Counted from the first letter of the stretch, positions 25,699 through 35,707 are shown. The stretch: DNA of 64,000 bases from UBA7960 sp964624065 (GCA_964624065.1 CAZUWF010000004.1:52928-116927), one strand, 5' to 3'. Notes: generated from the sequence alone by a model not told the origin. Numbers and translations: made by a program.

Positions 25699-28557
25699 AT
25701 GAGGAAATTACAAGCAATATTTCTTCTGTTGGTTTTTTGTATTTCGGCAAAAACACAAGGGGTATCCAAAAGACCGTTGACGCACCAAGATTACGCTTCT
25801 TGGAATACCCTGGCAAACATTGCTTTTTCAAATGATGGCAAATGGCTTGCCTACGAGCTAAACCCACAACAAGGTGACGGGAATTTGGTGCTTTTCGACC
25901 TTGAAAAAAAAAGCGAGAGAGTGTTTCCAAGGGGTTACAATGCGGTTTTCTCAAAAGGAAACGGCTTCATTGCATTCAAGGTCAAGCCTCCAGAAAAAAT
26001 CGTACGCCAGGCAAAAGTTGAGAAAAAAAAGCGCGAAGAAATGCCAAGAGACAGCCTTGGCATTTTCAACTTACAAACATATGAACTGGAAGTAATTCCA
26101 GAGCTACTTGGCTTTTCAATCCCCGATGAGCCCTCAAACTGGATGGCTTACCACTTCGAAATTGAAGAAAGAAAGACGGCAAAAGAAGAAGAGAGAGAAC
26201 CAGCAAGGGTTGGCGAAGCTGAAAAAACCAAGACCACAAAAGATACCATCCCAACAAGAGGGACAAGAGATCGAAAGCCCCCAAAGGAAAAGAGGTTGGC
26301 GGCATACAATCCACTTACCGGGCACAGGGAATTAATAGAAAATGCTGAAAGTTTTGTGGTTTCTCCCAATGGAAAATTGGTGGCGGCTGTAGTGGAATCG
26401 AAAAAAACCGATTCGCTCAAATCAAACTCCATTGTTTTTTTCGATACCGGTCTGCAAAAAAGAAAAACTATTGACGAAACCAGAGAAGGAGATGTAAAAC
26501 AATTGAATGTTGACTTTGCTGGCAACCAGCTGGTTTGGCTGCATAGCCCAGATACTGCCAAAACCAAAACCTACGATGTGTGGTTGTGGGATAAAAGCGA
26601 TTTACAGCCCTACAAGGCCATTAGAGCTACATCAGCCGGAATGCCAGATGGCAGTGGTCCAAGCGAGCATTCAAGGCCTTTCTTCTCGAAGAGCGGAAGA
26701 AGGCTGTTTTTTGGAACAACCGAAACTCCACTCACCGAGCCCCAGGACACCCTGCTTGTGGAAGAAAAATATTCTCTAGACGTCTGGCACTGGGAAGAAC
26801 CAATGATCCAGCCACTGCAACACAACCGGCTTAGGGAAGAACGAAGAAGGTCGTTTCAGGCAGTTTACCACATCCGGGAAAGAAAGCTTGTTCAATTGGC
26901 CGATGAATCCATCCCTACTGTAACCCTCGACCACCAAAACAACGAAAACATTGCCTTGGGGCTTTCTCCTACCCCGTACCTCAAAATGTCTGATTACTCA
27001 GGAACCTCATTCACCGATGCCTACGAGATTGACTTGCGAAACGGGCAACGAACGCTTGTGGCCGAAAAAATCAGGACACAGGTTAGGATTTCGCCCCAGG
27101 GAAAGTTCATAGTATGGTTTGACCTCCAAAGTATGAACTGGATGGCGTACGAAATTAGAACCAAACAAACCAGAAACATAACTTGGGTAATCAAAGAAAA
27201 ACTATTTGATGAAGAAAACGACATTCCTGCCCCTCCTCGCCCTTATGGCATAGGAGGTTGGTTCGAAAACGATTCCTTTGTCATTATAAACGACAAGTTT
27301 GATGTTTGGAAAGTGGATCCATCCGGAAGAAAAAACCCGGAAAACCTTACCAAGGGTTTGGGGCGAAAGGAAAACCTTACGTTCAGGGTTCTAAACCTGG
27401 AAAGAGACTCCCCTTTCTTTTCCGAAAAAGAAATGATTTTTTTTAGTGCCTTCAACCACCAAAACAAGGAAGCTGGATTTTATTCATTGACCGACGCTGG
27501 GTTCGAAGCCCAGGCCATGGAAGCCGCCTCCTTTGGCAACCTTATAAAAGCCAAGGATAACAACAAGTTTGCATGGCGAAAGGGGACATTTACAACTTTC
27601 AACGACATTTTTGCGAGTGGAATTAACTTTTCAGAATATTATAGGGTTTCAAACGCAAACCCACAGCAAGATGAATTCTTATGGGGAACCGTTGAGTTGG
27701 TTAATTGGATAGACTTCGACAACCAGCCAAAGCAAGGCCTTTTATACTTGCCCGAAAACCTTGACCGCCAAAAAAAACACCCAATGCTGGTGTATTTTTA
27801 CGAACAATCCTCACACGGGCTTCACAGTCATTCAATACCGTCACCAAGCAGGTCAACAATAAACAGACCATACTGCACCAGCAATGGTTACATCGTTTTT
27901 GTTCCCGATATCACGTACAAGGATGGTTTTCCGGGCGAAAGTGCCTACAATGCAATTGTAAGCGGTACCAAAGCCTTGCTTGAGAGGTGCTCTTTTATTG
28001 ATAGGGACAATTTGGGGCTGCAAGGGCAAAGCTGGGGTGGATATCAAATTGCATATCTAGTTACTCGCACCAACTTGTTCAAGGCGGCAATGGCCGGAGC
28101 ACCGGTTAGCAATATGGTTAGTGCCTATGGGGGAATACGGTGGGAGAGTGGCCGCAGCAGGCAGTTTCAGTACGAAGAAACTCAAAGTCGGATCGGCGGA
28201 ACCCTTTGGGAAAAACCGCTACGGTACATTGAAAACTCACCAATCTTTTTTGCCGACAAAATCGAAACCCCTCTCCTTGTAATGCACAACGATGATGATG
28301 GGGCTGTGCCTTGGTATCAAGGAATTGAACTCTTCATGGCCTTGCGAAGGCTGAACAAGCCGGTTTGGATGCTGGTTTACAATAACGAAAAGCACAACCT
28401 TACGCGTTGGCCAAACAGAATGGACCTCTCGGTACGTATGTACCAGTTTTTCGACCACTACCTCAAGGGACACCCAGCACCCATTTGGCTCCAGAAGGGG
28501 ATACCTGCAAACCAAAAGGGCAAAACAAGCGGATACGAATTAATAATTAACCAATAA
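25699..28557 (+). CDS. S9 family (prolyl oligopeptidase-like) serine peptidase
   Basis: Secreted or periplasmic peptidase of 952 residues with a signal peptide (about residues 1-19). A long N-terminal beta-propeller-like region (about 25-640) gates a C-terminal alpha/beta-hydrolase. Catalytic triad: Ser778 in GQSWGGY, Asp867 in HNDDDGAVP and His899 in NEKHN. Probably cleaves oligopeptides after proline or similar residues. A Lys/Glu-rich insertion around residues 155-195 (KEEEREPARVGEAEK) is unusual. The AbgT transporter gene starts 4 bases downstream, suggesting joint peptide processing and uptake. Confidence 0.92.
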   Translation: MRKLQAIFLLLVFCISAKTQGVSKRPLTHQDYASWNTLANIAFSNDGKWLAYELNPQQGDGNLVLFDLEKKSERVFPRGYNAVFSKGNGFIAFKVKPPEKIVRQAKVEKKKREEMPRDSLGIFNLQTYELEVIPELLGFSIPDEPSNWMAYHFEIEERKTAKEEEREPARVGEAEKTKTTKDTIPTRGTRDRKPPKEKRLAAYNPLTGHRELIENAESFVVSPNGKLVAAVVESKKTDSLKSNSIVFFDTGLQKRKTIDETREGDVKQLNVDFAGNQLVWLHSPDTAKTKTYDVWLWDKSDLQPYKAIRATSAGMPDGSGPSEHSRPFFSKSGRRLFFGTTETPLTEPQDTLLVEEKYSLDVWHWEEPMIQPLQHNRLREERRRSFQAVYHIRERKLVQLADESIPTVTLDHQNNENIALGLSPTPYLKMSDYSGTSFTDAYEIDLRNGQRTLVAEKIRTQVRISPQGKFIVWFDLQSMNWMAYEIRTKQTRNITWVIKEKLFDEENDIPAPPRPYGIGGWFENDSFVIINDKFDVWKVDPSGRKNPENLTKGLGRKENLTFRVLNLERDSPFFSEKEMIFFSAFNHQNKEAGFYSLTDAGFEAQAMEAASFGNLIKAKDNNKFAWRKGTFTTFNDIFASGINFSEYYRVSNANPQQDEFLWGTVELVNWIDFDNQPKQGLLYLPENLDRQKKHPMLVYFYEQSSHGLHSHSIPSPSRSTINRPYCTSNGYIVFVPDITYKDGFPGESAYNAIVSGTKALLERCSFIDRDNLGLQGQSWGGYQIAYLVTRTNLFKAAMAGAPVSNMVSAYGGIRWESGRSRQFQYEETQSRIGGTLWEKPLRYIENSPIFFADKIETPLLVMHNDDDGAVPWYQGIELFMALRRLNKPVWMLVYNNEKHNLTRWPNRMDLSVRMYQFFDHYLKGHPAPIWLQKGIPANQKGKTSGYELIINQ

Positions 28558-28561
28558 AACA

Positions 28562-30082
28562 ATGGCAAAGAGAGAAGAATTTAAGGGATTTCTTGGTTTT
28601 GTGGAAAGGGCCGGAAACGCATTGCCTCACCCAGCAAGCCTTTTCATTATGCTTGCCATGCTGGTTCTGTTAATATCCTGGATAGGATCCCTGCTAGGAT
28701 GGAATGCCACGAACCCGGCAACAGGAGCCGAGGTAAAGGTGATAAGCTTTCTGTCAAAGGAAGGAATCCACTCCATAATAACCGGAATGGTGAAAAACTA
28801 CACCGACTTTGCCCCATTGGGCATTGTAATGGTTGCAATGCTCGGTATTGGAATTGCAGAAGCAAGCGGGCTAATAAGCGCGTCAATTAGATTGTTGGTG
28901 CTGAAAGCCCCGGCCAAACTTCTAACTTTCGTTATAGTACTTGCCGGAGTACTCTCCAATATAGGATCGGACCTTGGGTACGTGCTTATCATTCCAATGG
29001 CTGGCGTTATTTTTCACTCTTTGGGAAGGCATCCCATTGCGGGGATGGCGGCGGCTTTTGCAGGGGTTTCTGGCGGGTTTAGCGCCAACCTGTTTATTGG
29101 AACCATTGATCCAACACTTGCCGGTATTTCGACCGAAGCCGCCCGTATCCTCGACCAATCTTACGAGGTCACGGCCACAGCAAACTATTTCTTCATGGCA
29201 GCTTCCACCTTTTTAATATCATTTGCTGGAACATTCATCACCGAGCGGTTTGTTGAACCCCGCTTGGGAAAGTACAAGGGTCAAGTGCCCCGTGAAGACC
29301 TTAATCCATTAGACTTAACCGAGAGAAAAGCCTTAAAGTGGGTGCTTATCTCAATGGGGATATGGATACTGATAATTGTGTTGACCCTCTGGCCACAAAA
29401 CGGTTTGCTTCGCGGGGTAGATGGAACAATTTTGAAGTCTCCGCTTCTTGGAAAGGGCTTCATTGCCTTCCTTTTCCTGTTTGCAGGTTCGATAGGGGTG
29501 GTTTATGGTTTCGTTACCGGAAAATTCAAGAACGATGGTGATGTTGTGAAAGGTATGGTTTCGAGCTTGAAATCCCTCGCCGCTTTTTTGGTTTTGGTTT
29601 TCTTTGCAGCGCAATTCGTGGCATACTTTAGGGACAGCAACCTGGGGCTTATTATTGCCATCAACGGGGCCGAAGTCCTCCAAAAGCTAAACCCGCATCC
29701 TGTTATTCTAATACTATTGTTTATATTGCTCTCGGGGTTCATAAATATGTTTATGGGAAGCGCTTCGGCCAAATGGGTTATTCTTGGTCCGGTATTCATC
29801 CCAATGTTCATGCTCCTGGGGTATTCGCCAGAACTAACCCAAGCGCTGTACCGCATTGGCGACAGTGTTACCAACATCATTTCGCCAATGATGAGCTTCT
29901 TTGCACTAATAATTGTTTACTTCGAAAAGTATGACTCTAAGGCAGGAATCGGGACACTCATTTCCACCATGCTGCCGTACACCTTTGCCTTCTTCATACT
30001 ATGGACAACATTAATCATTGTATGGGTATTGCTTGGCATCCCTCTTGGGCCCGAGGCAGGATTGTATTATACTGCAAATTAA
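28562..30082 (+). CDS. AbgT family transporter
   Basis: Inner-membrane transporter of 506 residues with about 11-13 helices. The N-terminus FLGFVERAGNALPHPASLF is diagnostic of the AbgT family, as is GSASAKWVILGPVFIPM. AbgT of E. coli imports p-aminobenzoyl-glutamate, while MtrF/YdaH relatives export antifolates. Here the tight coupling to an S9 peptidase suggests uptake of dipeptides or aminoacyl conjugates, which is inference. The LOG-family gene follows in the same direction after 29 bases. Confidence 0.93.
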   Translation: MAKREEFKGFLGFVERAGNALPHPASLFIMLAMLVLLISWIGSLLGWNATNPATGAEVKVISFLSKEGIHSIITGMVKNYTDFAPLGIVMVAMLGIGIAEASGLISASIRLLVLKAPAKLLTFVIVLAGVLSNIGSDLGYVLIIPMAGVIFHSLGRHPIAGMAAAFAGVSGGFSANLFIGTIDPTLAGISTEAARILDQSYEVTATANYFFMAASTFLISFAGTFITERFVEPRLGKYKGQVPREDLNPLDLTERKALKWVLISMGIWILIIVLTLWPQNGLLRGVDGTILKSPLLGKGFIAFLFLFAGSIGVVYGFVTGKFKNDGDVVKGMVSSLKSLAAFLVLVFFAAQFVAYFRDSNLGLIIAINGAEVLQKLNPHPVILILLFILLSGFINMFMGSASAKWVILGPVFIPMFMLLGYSPELTQALYRIGDSVTNIISPMMSFFALIIVYFEKYDSKAGIGTLISTMLPYTFAFFILWTTLIIVWVLLGIPLGPEAGLYYTAN

Positions 30083-30111
30083 CCTTTCAGAACCAATAAT
30101 TTATTTGGAAA

Positions 30112-30930
30112 ATGGACAAGCCAAAGCCAGAAAAAGCATACAGGAACCTAAAGTTTTTAAATTCGCCCGACGCCAGGGGCATCAGGATAATGTCCGAATT
30201 TGTTGAGCCTCTGACCCGTTTCCGCAAAAACAATGTTGAAAACTCCATAGTGATTTTTGGCTCAGCTCGCATCCTGTCTTACGAGGATGCTTCAAGGGCA
30301 CTTTCCCTGCTTGAAAACCAGCCAAATCCTAGCCAAAAAGAGCTGAAGAAAGCCAAAAAATTGCTTGAAAACTCGCGCTACTACCAAGATACCGTGGAGT
30401 TGGCCCAAAGGCTCGCTGAATGGTGCAAGGTTAACTGTCCGCCGGAAAAGATGTACTACATCAGTTCGGGCGGCGGCCCCGGAATCATGGAAGCTGCCAA
30501 TAAGGGTGCTCACTTGGCCGGGTGTAAATCAATAGGATTAAATATTAGCCTGCCTTTCGAGCAATCCTCTAACCCATACATCTCCGACGAACTAAATTTC
30601 GAGTTTCACTACTTCTTTATGCGAAAACTGTGGTTCTCCATTTTTTCGAAGGTGGTGGTGGTAATGCCTGGCGGCTTCGGAACCCTTGACGAATTATTCG
30701 AGATCCTTACATTGGTTCAAACCGGCAAGATGCCCCAAGACACCAAGATTGTAATCTACGACCGTAAATTCTGGGATCAGATTATTAACATACAAGGCCT
30801 TCTCGACAACTACCATATCTGCGAGTCTGACCATGACCTTTTTAAATGGTGTGATACCGTTGACGAAATGTTCGAGGAAATCACCTCGTTCATTCGCCTT
30901 AAAATTGCACCCAACGATATAACCCTTTGA
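30112..30930 (+). CDS. LOG family (TIGR00730-like) Rossmann-fold nucleotide hydrolase
   Basis: Rossmann-fold protein of the lysine-decarboxylase-like LOG family. Diagnostic motifs are SSGGGPGIMEAANKGA (about residues 122-137) and MPGGFGTLDELFE (about 184-196); the PGGxGTxxE motif forms the phosphoribohydrolase active site. Characterised members release the base from nucleoside 5'-monophosphates (LOG on cytokinin ribotides, PpnN on purine nucleotides). At 272 residues with an N-terminal helical extension it is like other Bacteroidota members. The exact substrate is not predictable. Confidence 0.88.
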   Translation: MDKPKPEKAYRNLKFLNSPDARGIRIMSEFVEPLTRFRKNNVENSIVIFGSARILSYEDASRALSLLENQPNPSQKELKKAKKLLENSRYYQDTVELAQRLAEWCKVNCPPEKMYYISSGGGPGIMEAANKGAHLAGCKSIGLNISLPFEQSSNPYISDELNFEFHYFFMRKLWFSIFSKVVVVMPGGFGTLDELFEILTLVQTGKMPQDTKIVIYDRKFWDQIINIQGLLDNYHICESDHDLFKWCDTVDEMFEEITSFIRLKIAPNDITL

Positions 30931-30944
30931 TTGATGGTAGGGCC

Positions 30945-30992
30945 AAAAAAAAAGTTGGCTGCAAAACTACCTTGCAGCCAACCTTTCTTTTG
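30945..30992. terminator. Bidirectional terminator between convergent genes
   Basis: An 11-bp perfect stem (GTTGGCTGCAA / TTGCAGCCAAC) with a 7-base loop, flanked by an A tract on the left and CTTTCTTTT on the right, so it can end the LOG transcript and the M20 dipeptidase transcript. Confidence 0.85.
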
Positions 30993-31006
30993 AGGAATGC
31001 CACTTT

Positions 31007-32377
31007 TTATCTTTGCATTTCAGCATAGTATTTGTAAAAGTAGGGTATTGTTTCAATACCGTTGAAAAACTGCTCAAGGGCATAACTCTCATTTGGAGAG
31101 TGTATGGCATCTGATTCTAAGCCAAACCCCATCAAAATTGATTTAACTCCAAGGACCTTTTCGAAAAGGGAAATGATGGGAATACTGCCGCCACTTCTTA
31201 CCGGAACCGGAACCTTGCCGTAAGTGGTTTCGTATGCCTTGCTGGCAGCCTGGTATTCGATGGTGTTGGTGGGAGAGACATAGCCTTCTCCGCCGTGCAA
31301 GAAATCAACCTTAACCTTTACTGTTTTGGGTGCAATGGCCTGAAAGTGCTCTTTGAATAGCTCGGCTATCTTTTCAGAATTTTGGTGCGGCACCAACCTC
31401 ATACTAATCTTTGCATAAGCTTTTGAAGGAAGAACCGTCTTTGCCCCCTTGCCTGTATATCCGCTCCACATACCATTTACATCAAGACTGGGCCTAATGC
31501 CGGTGCGCTCCATTGTAGAATACCCTGCCTCTCCTTCAACCTCTTCTATGTCAAGCAATTTTTTATACTTCTCCATGCTAAATGGTGCACGTGCCATTTC
31601 TGCCCTTTCCTCAATTGATAGTTCCTCAACGTCATCGTAGAAGCCCTTCACTGTAATCTTCCCGTTTTCATCCGTCAAAGAGGCAATCATTTTCGAAAGA
31701 ACGTTGGCAGGGTTTGCAACAGCACCACCGAATAAACCGCTGTGAAGGTCGTGCGATGGGCCGGTCACTTCCACCTCACAGTATGCGAGTCCGCGCAATC
31801 CAGTGGTTATTGAAGGTATGTCGGGGGCAATCATACTTGTGTCGCTAACCAAAATTACATCGCTCTTGAGGAGTTCCTTGTTCTGTTCGCAAAACTTTCC
31901 AAGGCTGGGAGAACCAACTTCCTCCTCGCCTTCAATCATAAATTTAACATTGCAGGGCAATTGGTTAGTTTTAACCAGGTATTCGAAAGCCTTGAAATGC
32001 ATGAAAGCTTGCCCCTTGTCATCATTGGCACCTCTTCCGTAAAGGCGGCCATCCCGAATTTCTGGCTCAAAAGGCGGACTAACCCACAAGTCCAGAGGTT
32101 CTGCTGGCTGAACGTCGTAGTGACCATAAACCAGTACAGTGGGCAGCGTATGATCAATCATCTTCTCTCCGTAAACCACGGGGTGTCCCTCGGTGTCGTA
32201 AACCTTGGCGCTATCGGCACCATTGGCAACTAGCGCTTTTGCAACCCAGTGGGCGCAACGGTACATATCATCTTTGTGTTCTTCCTTGGCGCTGATAGAT
32301 GGAATGCGAACCCACTCTAACAACTCGGCAACAAACCGATCTTTGTTTTGGTCAATGTAACTCTTGAGGTCTTTCAT
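31007..32377 (-). CDS. M20 family dipeptidase
   Basis: Di-zinc metallopeptidase of the M20 family, similar to cytosolic non-specific dipeptidase/carnosinase, 456 residues. Metal and catalytic motifs: GHYDVQP (His86, Asp88), GRGANDDKG (bridging Asp about 119), EGEEEVGS (catalytic Glu about 152), SDTSM (Asp), and a C-terminal conserved His in the AIHSPNE segment. A lid/dimerisation domain occupies about residues 210-370 and contains HDLHSGLFGG. No signal peptide, so it is cytoplasmic, completing hydrolysis of imported dipeptides. Confidence 0.94.
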   Translation of the reverse strand: MKDLKSYIDQNKDRFVAELLEWVRIPSISAKEEHKDDMYRCAHWVAKALVANGADSAKVYDTEGHPVVYGEKMIDHTLPTVLVYGHYDVQPAEPLDLWVSPPFEPEIRDGRLYGRGANDDKGQAFMHFKAFEYLVKTNQLPCNVKFMIEGEEEVGSPSLGKFCEQNKELLKSDVILVSDTSMIAPDIPSITTGLRGLAYCEVEVTGPSHDLHSGLFGGAVANPANVLSKMIASLTDENGKITVKGFYDDVEELSIEERAEMARAPFSMEKYKKLLDIEEVEGEAGYSTMERTGIRPSLDVNGMWSGYTGKGAKTVLPSKAYAKISMRLVPHQNSEKIAELFKEHFQAIAPKTVKVKVDFLHGGEGYVSPTNTIEYQAASKAYETTYGKVPVPVRSGGSIPIISLFEKVLGVKSILMGFGLESDAIHSPNESYALEQFFNGIETIPYFYKYYAEMQR

Positions 32378-32696
32378 CGAAAAAGGTTTTGTGTTTTTTA
32401 TTTGTGCTAGTTACTTATAAATCGCAAATTTAAGAAAAATGTTTTTATCGCCAGGCAAGTTTATAGGGTTCTAATTGTTTTTGGCTTGCAGGTTGATTGG
32501 TTTGATTGTTTATTGATCCGGTGGGGGCGGTGGCAGGTTGTCAGCCACCTAGAATAGCTTACCAGCAGCCAAGAGTCATCTGAAATTATGCTGCAGGTTC
32601 GTGCAAATGAACTGGAGGTCTGCGGTTTGCGTTGGCATTTAAATCATCAACCTTTATGGCTTAATCTCGGCTATTAACTCATTGCGTGTTTCTCAA
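32378..32696. other. Spacer between S4 protein and dipeptidase genes, no gene seen
   Basis: About 320 bases. It contains the dipeptidase -7 element near its left end and a small hairpin (GGTGGC...GCCACC) around 32528-32548. No protein-like frame was found. Confidence 0.4.
32425..32432 (-). promoter_or_regulatory. -7 promoter element of the M20 dipeptidase
   Basis: Minus strand TAAATTTG, matching TAnnTTTG, 47 bases upstream of the ATG. Confidence 0.5.
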
Positions 32697-33080
32697 TCAT
32701 TCCCACCCGATCCACGTGTCCATTTCGCGGCGTTCTTTTTTGGTTGGCCGGCCGGAGCCCCTCGGGCGTGGCTTGAATAATGCATCCTTGAGCTTGAGGT
32801 TTTCCATTTCATCTGCAGGTGTAAGATCTTCTTGGTATTGGCTTACCAACTTGGCCCCGACTCTGTTTTGAAGCAAGGAAACCACTTTTAGGGTTTTGGT
32901 AATGGGGCCGATCTGAACAGATATAACCAAATTGGGCGATACCTCTCGGCTTGGCTTCACAGCCATACCATTTACCTTTACCTTCCCGGCTTTGCAGGCC
33001 TGTGTAGCCATACAGCGGGTCTTGAAAATACGTGTGGCCCAGAGCCATTTGTCAATTCTCAATACCTCCCTTTCCTCCAT
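32697..33080 (-). CDS. hslR: RNA-binding S4 domain protein (Hsp15-like)
   Basis: Small basic protein of 127 residues with an N-terminal S4 RNA-binding domain: LRIDKWLWATRIFKTR, then ACKAGKVKVNG, as in heat-shock protein 15. E. coli Hsp15 recognises 50S subunits with an obstructed nascent chain and helps recycle them. The C-terminus is a Lys/Arg/Pro-rich tail (KPRPRGSGRPTKKERRE). It follows der on the same strand after 7 bases, so it is probably co-transcribed with this ribosome-assembly GTPase. Confidence 0.88.
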   Translation of the reverse strand: MEEREVLRIDKWLWATRIFKTRCMATQACKAGKVKVNGMAVKPSREVSPNLVISVQIGPITKTLKVVSLLQNRVGAKLVSQYQEDLTPADEMENLKLKDALFKPRPRGSGRPTKKERREMDTWIGWE

Positions 33081-33087
33081 AGAATAC

Positions 33088-34395
33088 TTATTTGCTCCTG
33101 AAATATATTCTCATTGGCACCCCCGAAAAGTTCCAGTTTTCGCGAATTTTGTTTTCAAGGAACCGCTGGTATGCCTCCTTAACGTACTGCGGAAGGTTGC
33201 AGAAAAAGGCAAACGACGGGTAGTGGGTTGGCAATTGGGTTACGTACTTTATCTTAATATACTTGCCCTTTGTTGCCGGTGGTGGTGTATTTTCAATTAT
33301 GGGGAGCAACACATCGTTTAGCTGGCTGGTGCTAACTTTCCGGGTGCGGTTGTTGAAAACCTCAACGGCAGTTTCCATTGCTTTGAAAATTCTTTGCTTG
33401 GTGAGCACCGAGGTGAAAATTATCGGAACATCGTTGAAAGGCTTTATGGCCTCCTTGATCCGGGTTTCGAACTCCTTCATGGTCTTGTGGTCCTTTTCTA
33501 CCAAATCCCACTTGTTAACGATAATCACAATACCCTTGTTGTTTCTGGCAGCAAGGCCGAAAACGTTCAGGTCTTGCGACTCGAATCCTTGCGAGGCATC
33601 CACCATAAGCAAGCAAACATCGGCGTGTTCTATTGCGCGTACCGACCTCATGACCGAGTAAAACTCTATGTCCTCGTTGACCTTGCCTTTCTTGCGAAGG
33701 CCGGCTGTGTCAACCAGGTAAAAGTCGAAACCAAAAGAATTGTACCTCGTGAAAATGGAATCGCGAGTTGTGCCTGGAATGTTGGTTACTATGTTGCGCT
33801 CAACACCCAACAAGGCGTTTATCAGCGATGACTTGCCCACGTTCGGGCGGCCAACCACGGCTATGCGAGGGAGATCGTCGCTGGGTTCCTCCACCACGGT
33901 TTTGTCAAGCGCGTCAACCACGGCATCTAGCAGGTCGCCGGTGCCGCTACCGCTTATCGATGAAATGTTGAAAACCTCGCCCATCCCCAATTGGTAAAAA
34001 ACGGCAGCTTCGGCGTGGTGCTTGGTGCTGTCAACCTTGTTGGCAACCAGAAACACCGTCTTGCCCGAACGTCGTAACATTTCGGCAACATCCTCATCCA
34101 ATGGGGTAACACCTTCCTTGGTGTCAACCAAAAAAAGTATAACTGAAGCCTCGTCAATAGCAAGGCTGACTTGTGCCCTTATTTGCTCCTCAAAAACATC
34201 GTCCGAGCCAATCACGTATCCACCCGTGTCAATTACCGAAAATTCCACGCCGTTCCAATCGCTCCTACCGTAGTGCCTGTCTCTTGTTACACCTGCAGTT
34301 GGGTCAACAATTGCGGTTCGTGTTTTGGTAAGCCTGTTGAAAAGGGTTGACTTGCCCACGTTGGGCCTGCCAACTATAGCTACAATGTTTGCCAT
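33088..34395 (-). CDS. der: Ribosome-assembly GTPase Der (EngA)
   Basis: Essential GTPase for 50S subunit maturation, with two tandem G domains and a C-terminal KH-like domain. Walker A motifs GRPNVGKS occur at residues 9-16 and again at about 180-187; DTGG and DTAG Walker B elements and NKVD / NKWD specificity motifs complete both domains. The C-terminal KH-like part (about 355-435) ends in GVPMRIYFRSK, as in the family. Length 435 is normal. A -7 element lies 19 bases upstream. Confidence 0.97.
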   Translation of the reverse strand: MANIVAIVGRPNVGKSTLFNRLTKTRTAIVDPTAGVTRDRHYGRSDWNGVEFSVIDTGGYVIGSDDVFEEQIRAQVSLAIDEASVILFLVDTKEGVTPLDEDVAEMLRRSGKTVFLVANKVDSTKHHAEAAVFYQLGMGEVFNISSISGSGTGDLLDAVVDALDKTVVEEPSDDLPRIAVVGRPNVGKSSLINALLGVERNIVTNIPGTTRDSIFTRYNSFGFDFYLVDTAGLRKKGKVNEDIEFYSVMRSVRAIEHADVCLLMVDASQGFESQDLNVFGLAARNNKGIVIIVNKWDLVEKDHKTMKEFETRIKEAIKPFNDVPIIFTSVLTKQRIFKAMETAVEVFNNRTRKVSTSQLNDVLLPIIENTPPPATKGKYIKIKYVTQLPTHYPSFAFFCNLPQYVKEAYQRFLENKIRENWNFSGVPMRIYFRSK

Positions 34396-34414
34396 TTTGT
34401 TCGTTTTGAGGGTG

Positions 34415-34422
34415 CAAAGGTA
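34415..34422 (-). promoter_or_regulatory. -7 promoter element of der-hslR
   Basis: Minus strand TACCTTTG, perfect TAnnTTTG, 19 bases before the der ATG. Confidence 0.6.
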
Positions 34423-34518
34423 CTAAATCTTATGTAACCACTTGCTTATATGTGGTGGGTGGGCTATTTGATGACACTTGTCTCGGGGCACCGAAACTAG
34501 CGAGGCGAGAAGGTGAGT

Positions 34519-35397
34519 TTATTTTTCAAGGTACCCGAAGCGCATTAACTGGGATTCGCTTTCGCGCCAGTTTTTGTTAACCTTAACGTGCAACTCCAGG
34601 AATACCTTCTTGCCCGTGAACTTTTCTATATCTTCACGAGCTTGGGTTCCAACTTTCTTTAACATACTTCCCTTGTGCCCTATGATTATCCCCTTTTGGC
34701 TCTCGCGCGATACATATATAATGCATCTAATCCTGGAAAAGTCACTCCCCTCCTCAAAGGATTCCACCATAACCTCAACCGAGTACGGAATCTCCTTTTG
34801 ATAGTTCAGAAGGATTTTCTCGCGCACTATTTCGTTAACGAAAAAGCGGGTAGGTCGGTCAGAAATGTCGTCCTTCGAAAAATATGGCGGGGATTCGGGA
34901 AGCAATTCCACAATTTTTTCCAAAACCCTATCGAGATTGAAATTTTCGAGTGCCGATACCGGCAACACCAACCACTTGGGGTGTTGTCCTTCCCAGTATT
35001 TAATTTTGCTGCCTACAACCTCTTGACTTGCAAGGTCAATCTTGTTGATAAGCAAAAGTACCGGTACCCCTGAATAGGCTATTTGACCAATCAGCTCAGG
35101 GTGGTCGAAATCATTATCGAACTCAGTAAGGACAATAAACAAATCAGCATCGGCCACCGTTGACTTCACTGCCTTCATCATAGCCTCCTGAAGCTTGTAA
35201 CCGGGCGTCAAAACCCCAGGTGTGTCAGAAAAAACAATTTGGTAGTCATCGCCATTCAAGAGGCCCAAAATCCTATGCCTCGTAGTCTGGGCCTTGGGGG
35301 TGATTATGGACAACTTCTCTCCCAGCAGAGCGTTCATCAGGGTCGATTTACCTGCATTTGGCTTGCCTATTATGTTTACAAATCCAGATTTGTGCAT
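34519..35397 (-). CDS. era: GTPase Era
   Basis: Small-subunit maturation GTPase that binds the 3' end of 16S rRNA. Walker A GKPNAGKS (residues 11-18), switch II DTPG, NKID specificity motif (around 117) and a C-terminal KH domain with GHKGSMLKKVG. The 292-residue length is normal. Its transcript probably begins at a -7 element about 150 bases upstream, back to back with tRNA-fMet. The neighbouring der operon gives a cluster of ribosome-assembly genes. Confidence 0.97.
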   Translation of the reverse strand: MHKSGFVNIIGKPNAGKSTLMNALLGEKLSIITPKAQTTRHRILGLLNGDDYQIVFSDTPGVLTPGYKLQEAMMKAVKSTVADADLFIVLTEFDNDFDHPELIGQIAYSGVPVLLLINKIDLASQEVVGSKIKYWEGQHPKWLVLPVSALENFNLDRVLEKIVELLPESPPYFSKDDISDRPTRFFVNEIVREKILLNYQKEIPYSVEVMVESFEEGSDFSRIRCIIYVSRESQKGIIIGHKGSMLKKVGTQAREDIEKFTGKKVFLELHVKVNKNWRESESQLMRFGYLEK

Positions 35398-35549
35398 GTT
35401 TTTCCAAGTTTTTAATTCTTAAACTCCCGACGACCCTGAGAACAAAAACTCTTTGTTAGTTCCAAGCAAAACTCAAAAATCCAACGGCAAGTTACTTGAT
35501 TATAGCTTGTTGAAGAGAAGGGTGCTTTGGTAATAAATTTGAAGTTATG

Positions 35550-35557
35550 CAAAGGTA
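35550..35557 (-). promoter_or_regulatory. -7 promoter element probably serving era
   Basis: Minus strand TACCTTTG, perfect match, but about 150 bases upstream of the era ATG, implying a long leader. Confidence 0.45.
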
Positions 35558-35612
35558 GGATTTTTTAAAAAAAAATTCTGAAAAATAAAACATTTGCAAT
35601 ACATTTTTTTGT

Positions 35613-35620
35613 TACCTTTG
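35613..35620 (+). promoter_or_regulatory. -7 promoter element of tRNA-fMet
   Basis: TACCTTTG, 15 bases upstream of the tRNA 5' end, with a TTTG at 35593-35596 that could be a slightly close -33 element. Confidence 0.6.
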
Positions 35621-35635
35621 CCGTCCAATACACAC

Positions 35636-35707
<72 letters not shown>

